The notes beneath the pieces are model-generated. The model searched no databases, had not been told where the DNA came from, and worked only from the letters and a program-made list of their open reading frames with translations. Positions 5,438 to 5,693 of a stretch of DNA of 5,693 nucleotides are shown in pieces. The DNA is from JAQUSX01 sp035446985 (GTDB taxonomy: Bacteria; Bacillota; Clostridia; Christensenellales; CAG-314): NCBI GenBank assembly GCA_035446985.1, contig DAOTGG010000059.1:1-5693 (forward strand), read 5' to 3'. The first letter of the stretch is position 1, and each line of letters begins with the position of its first letter. The position numbers and the translations under genes are program-made.

Positions 5438-5693
5438 TTATAATTTTTTTATGGCGAGAGCTTCGATATATCCCCGTTCGCCCATCGGAGCGTATTGGAA
5501 TCGGGGATTAGTGTTGTCCCACGTGTAGCCTGTTGTCTCTATTTTGTAGTTTTTAATAGCTTTTTGCACAACGCCTATCGCTTCGCAAAAATCCTTATCG
5601 TCATACGGTTCGCCTTGAAAAACCATATAATGGCACGACGGCAAATCTATAAGTTCGTAGCCGTCAGGCACTTGACCGCAATAATTTTCAGGC
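5438..5693 (-). CDS. AraC-type regulator, C-terminal effector-binding (GyrI-like) domain, partial
   Basis: The frame ends at 5438 and runs off the right edge, so only the last 84 residues are visible (beginning PENYCGQVPDGYELIDLPS). A GTG at 5671 is in frame, but coding continues upstream of it, so it is not taken as the start. The pattern (a Gly-Tyr-Glu-x-Ile-Asp-Leu-Pro strand, YMVFQGEPYDD, a helix with CEAIGVVQKAIKNY, then NPRFQYAPMGERGYIEALAIKK at the end) matches the last part of the AraC effector-binding domain found in GyrI-like proteins and C-terminal to AraC-type DNA-binding domains in many Firmicutes regulators. That domain binds small molecules or drugs in the cytoplasm. Whether a helix-turn-helix part precedes it cannot be seen. 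It converges on the anti-sigma gene, so it is not in that operon. Confidence 0.75.
   Translation of the reverse strand, partial: PENYCGQVPDGYELIDLPSCHYMVFQGEPYDDKDFCEAIGVVQKAIKNYKIETTGYTWDNTNPRFQYAPMGERGYIEALAIKKL

Overview
The window suggests a low-GC, Gram-positive bacterium of the Firmicutes, most likely an uncultured clostridial lineage. The evidence is AT-rich intergenic DNA, purine-rich Shine-Dalgarno sites, a TTG start, a tpiA-gpmI-secG-smpB gene order reminiscent of the clostridial glycolysis/secretion cluster, and an ECF sigma factor paired with an RsgI-like anti-sigma factor. This placement is inference; no marker gene fixes the taxon.

Positions 1-2464 are housekeeping. The last 11 codons of an upstream gene, probably triosephosphate isomerase, overlap the start of gpmI (2,3-bisphosphoglycerate-independent phosphoglycerate mutase) by ATGA. 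secG (translocase subunit) follows with its own sigma-A-type promoter and ends at a hairpin terminator. Next comes smpB (trans-translation factor), whose best start has no evident Shine-Dalgarno site. In many clostridia eno and rnr also sit in this cluster; neither is present here, and no tmRNA gene is visible next to smpB.

Positions 2465-2746 hold a single tRNA-Thr(CGU) with encoded CCA, a near-consensus promoter and its own terminator. Positions 2747-2943 are a very AT-rich leader with a 10-bp perfect inverted repeat overlapping a TATAAT box.

Positions 2944-5378 form the most interesting part, a three-gene cell-surface signalling cassette. It encodes a lipoprotein with a long coiled-coil tail, an ECF sigma factor, and a single-pass membrane anti-sigma factor whose start overlaps the sigma stop. 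The lipoprotein and the extracellular part of the anti-sigma factor carry the same two modules in the same order: an RsgI-like middle domain with a conserved Asn-Pro, then a helical module. The lipoprotein therefore looks like a diverged, lipid-anchored copy of the anti-sigma sensor fused to a coiled coil. It could be a co-sensor, decoy or structural partner that modulates sigma release.

A 16-bp perfect hairpin with a GAAA loop, T-rich on both strands, separates this cassette from a convergent minus-strand gene. That gene is cut by the window edge and encodes the C-terminal effector-binding domain of what is probably an AraC-type regulator.
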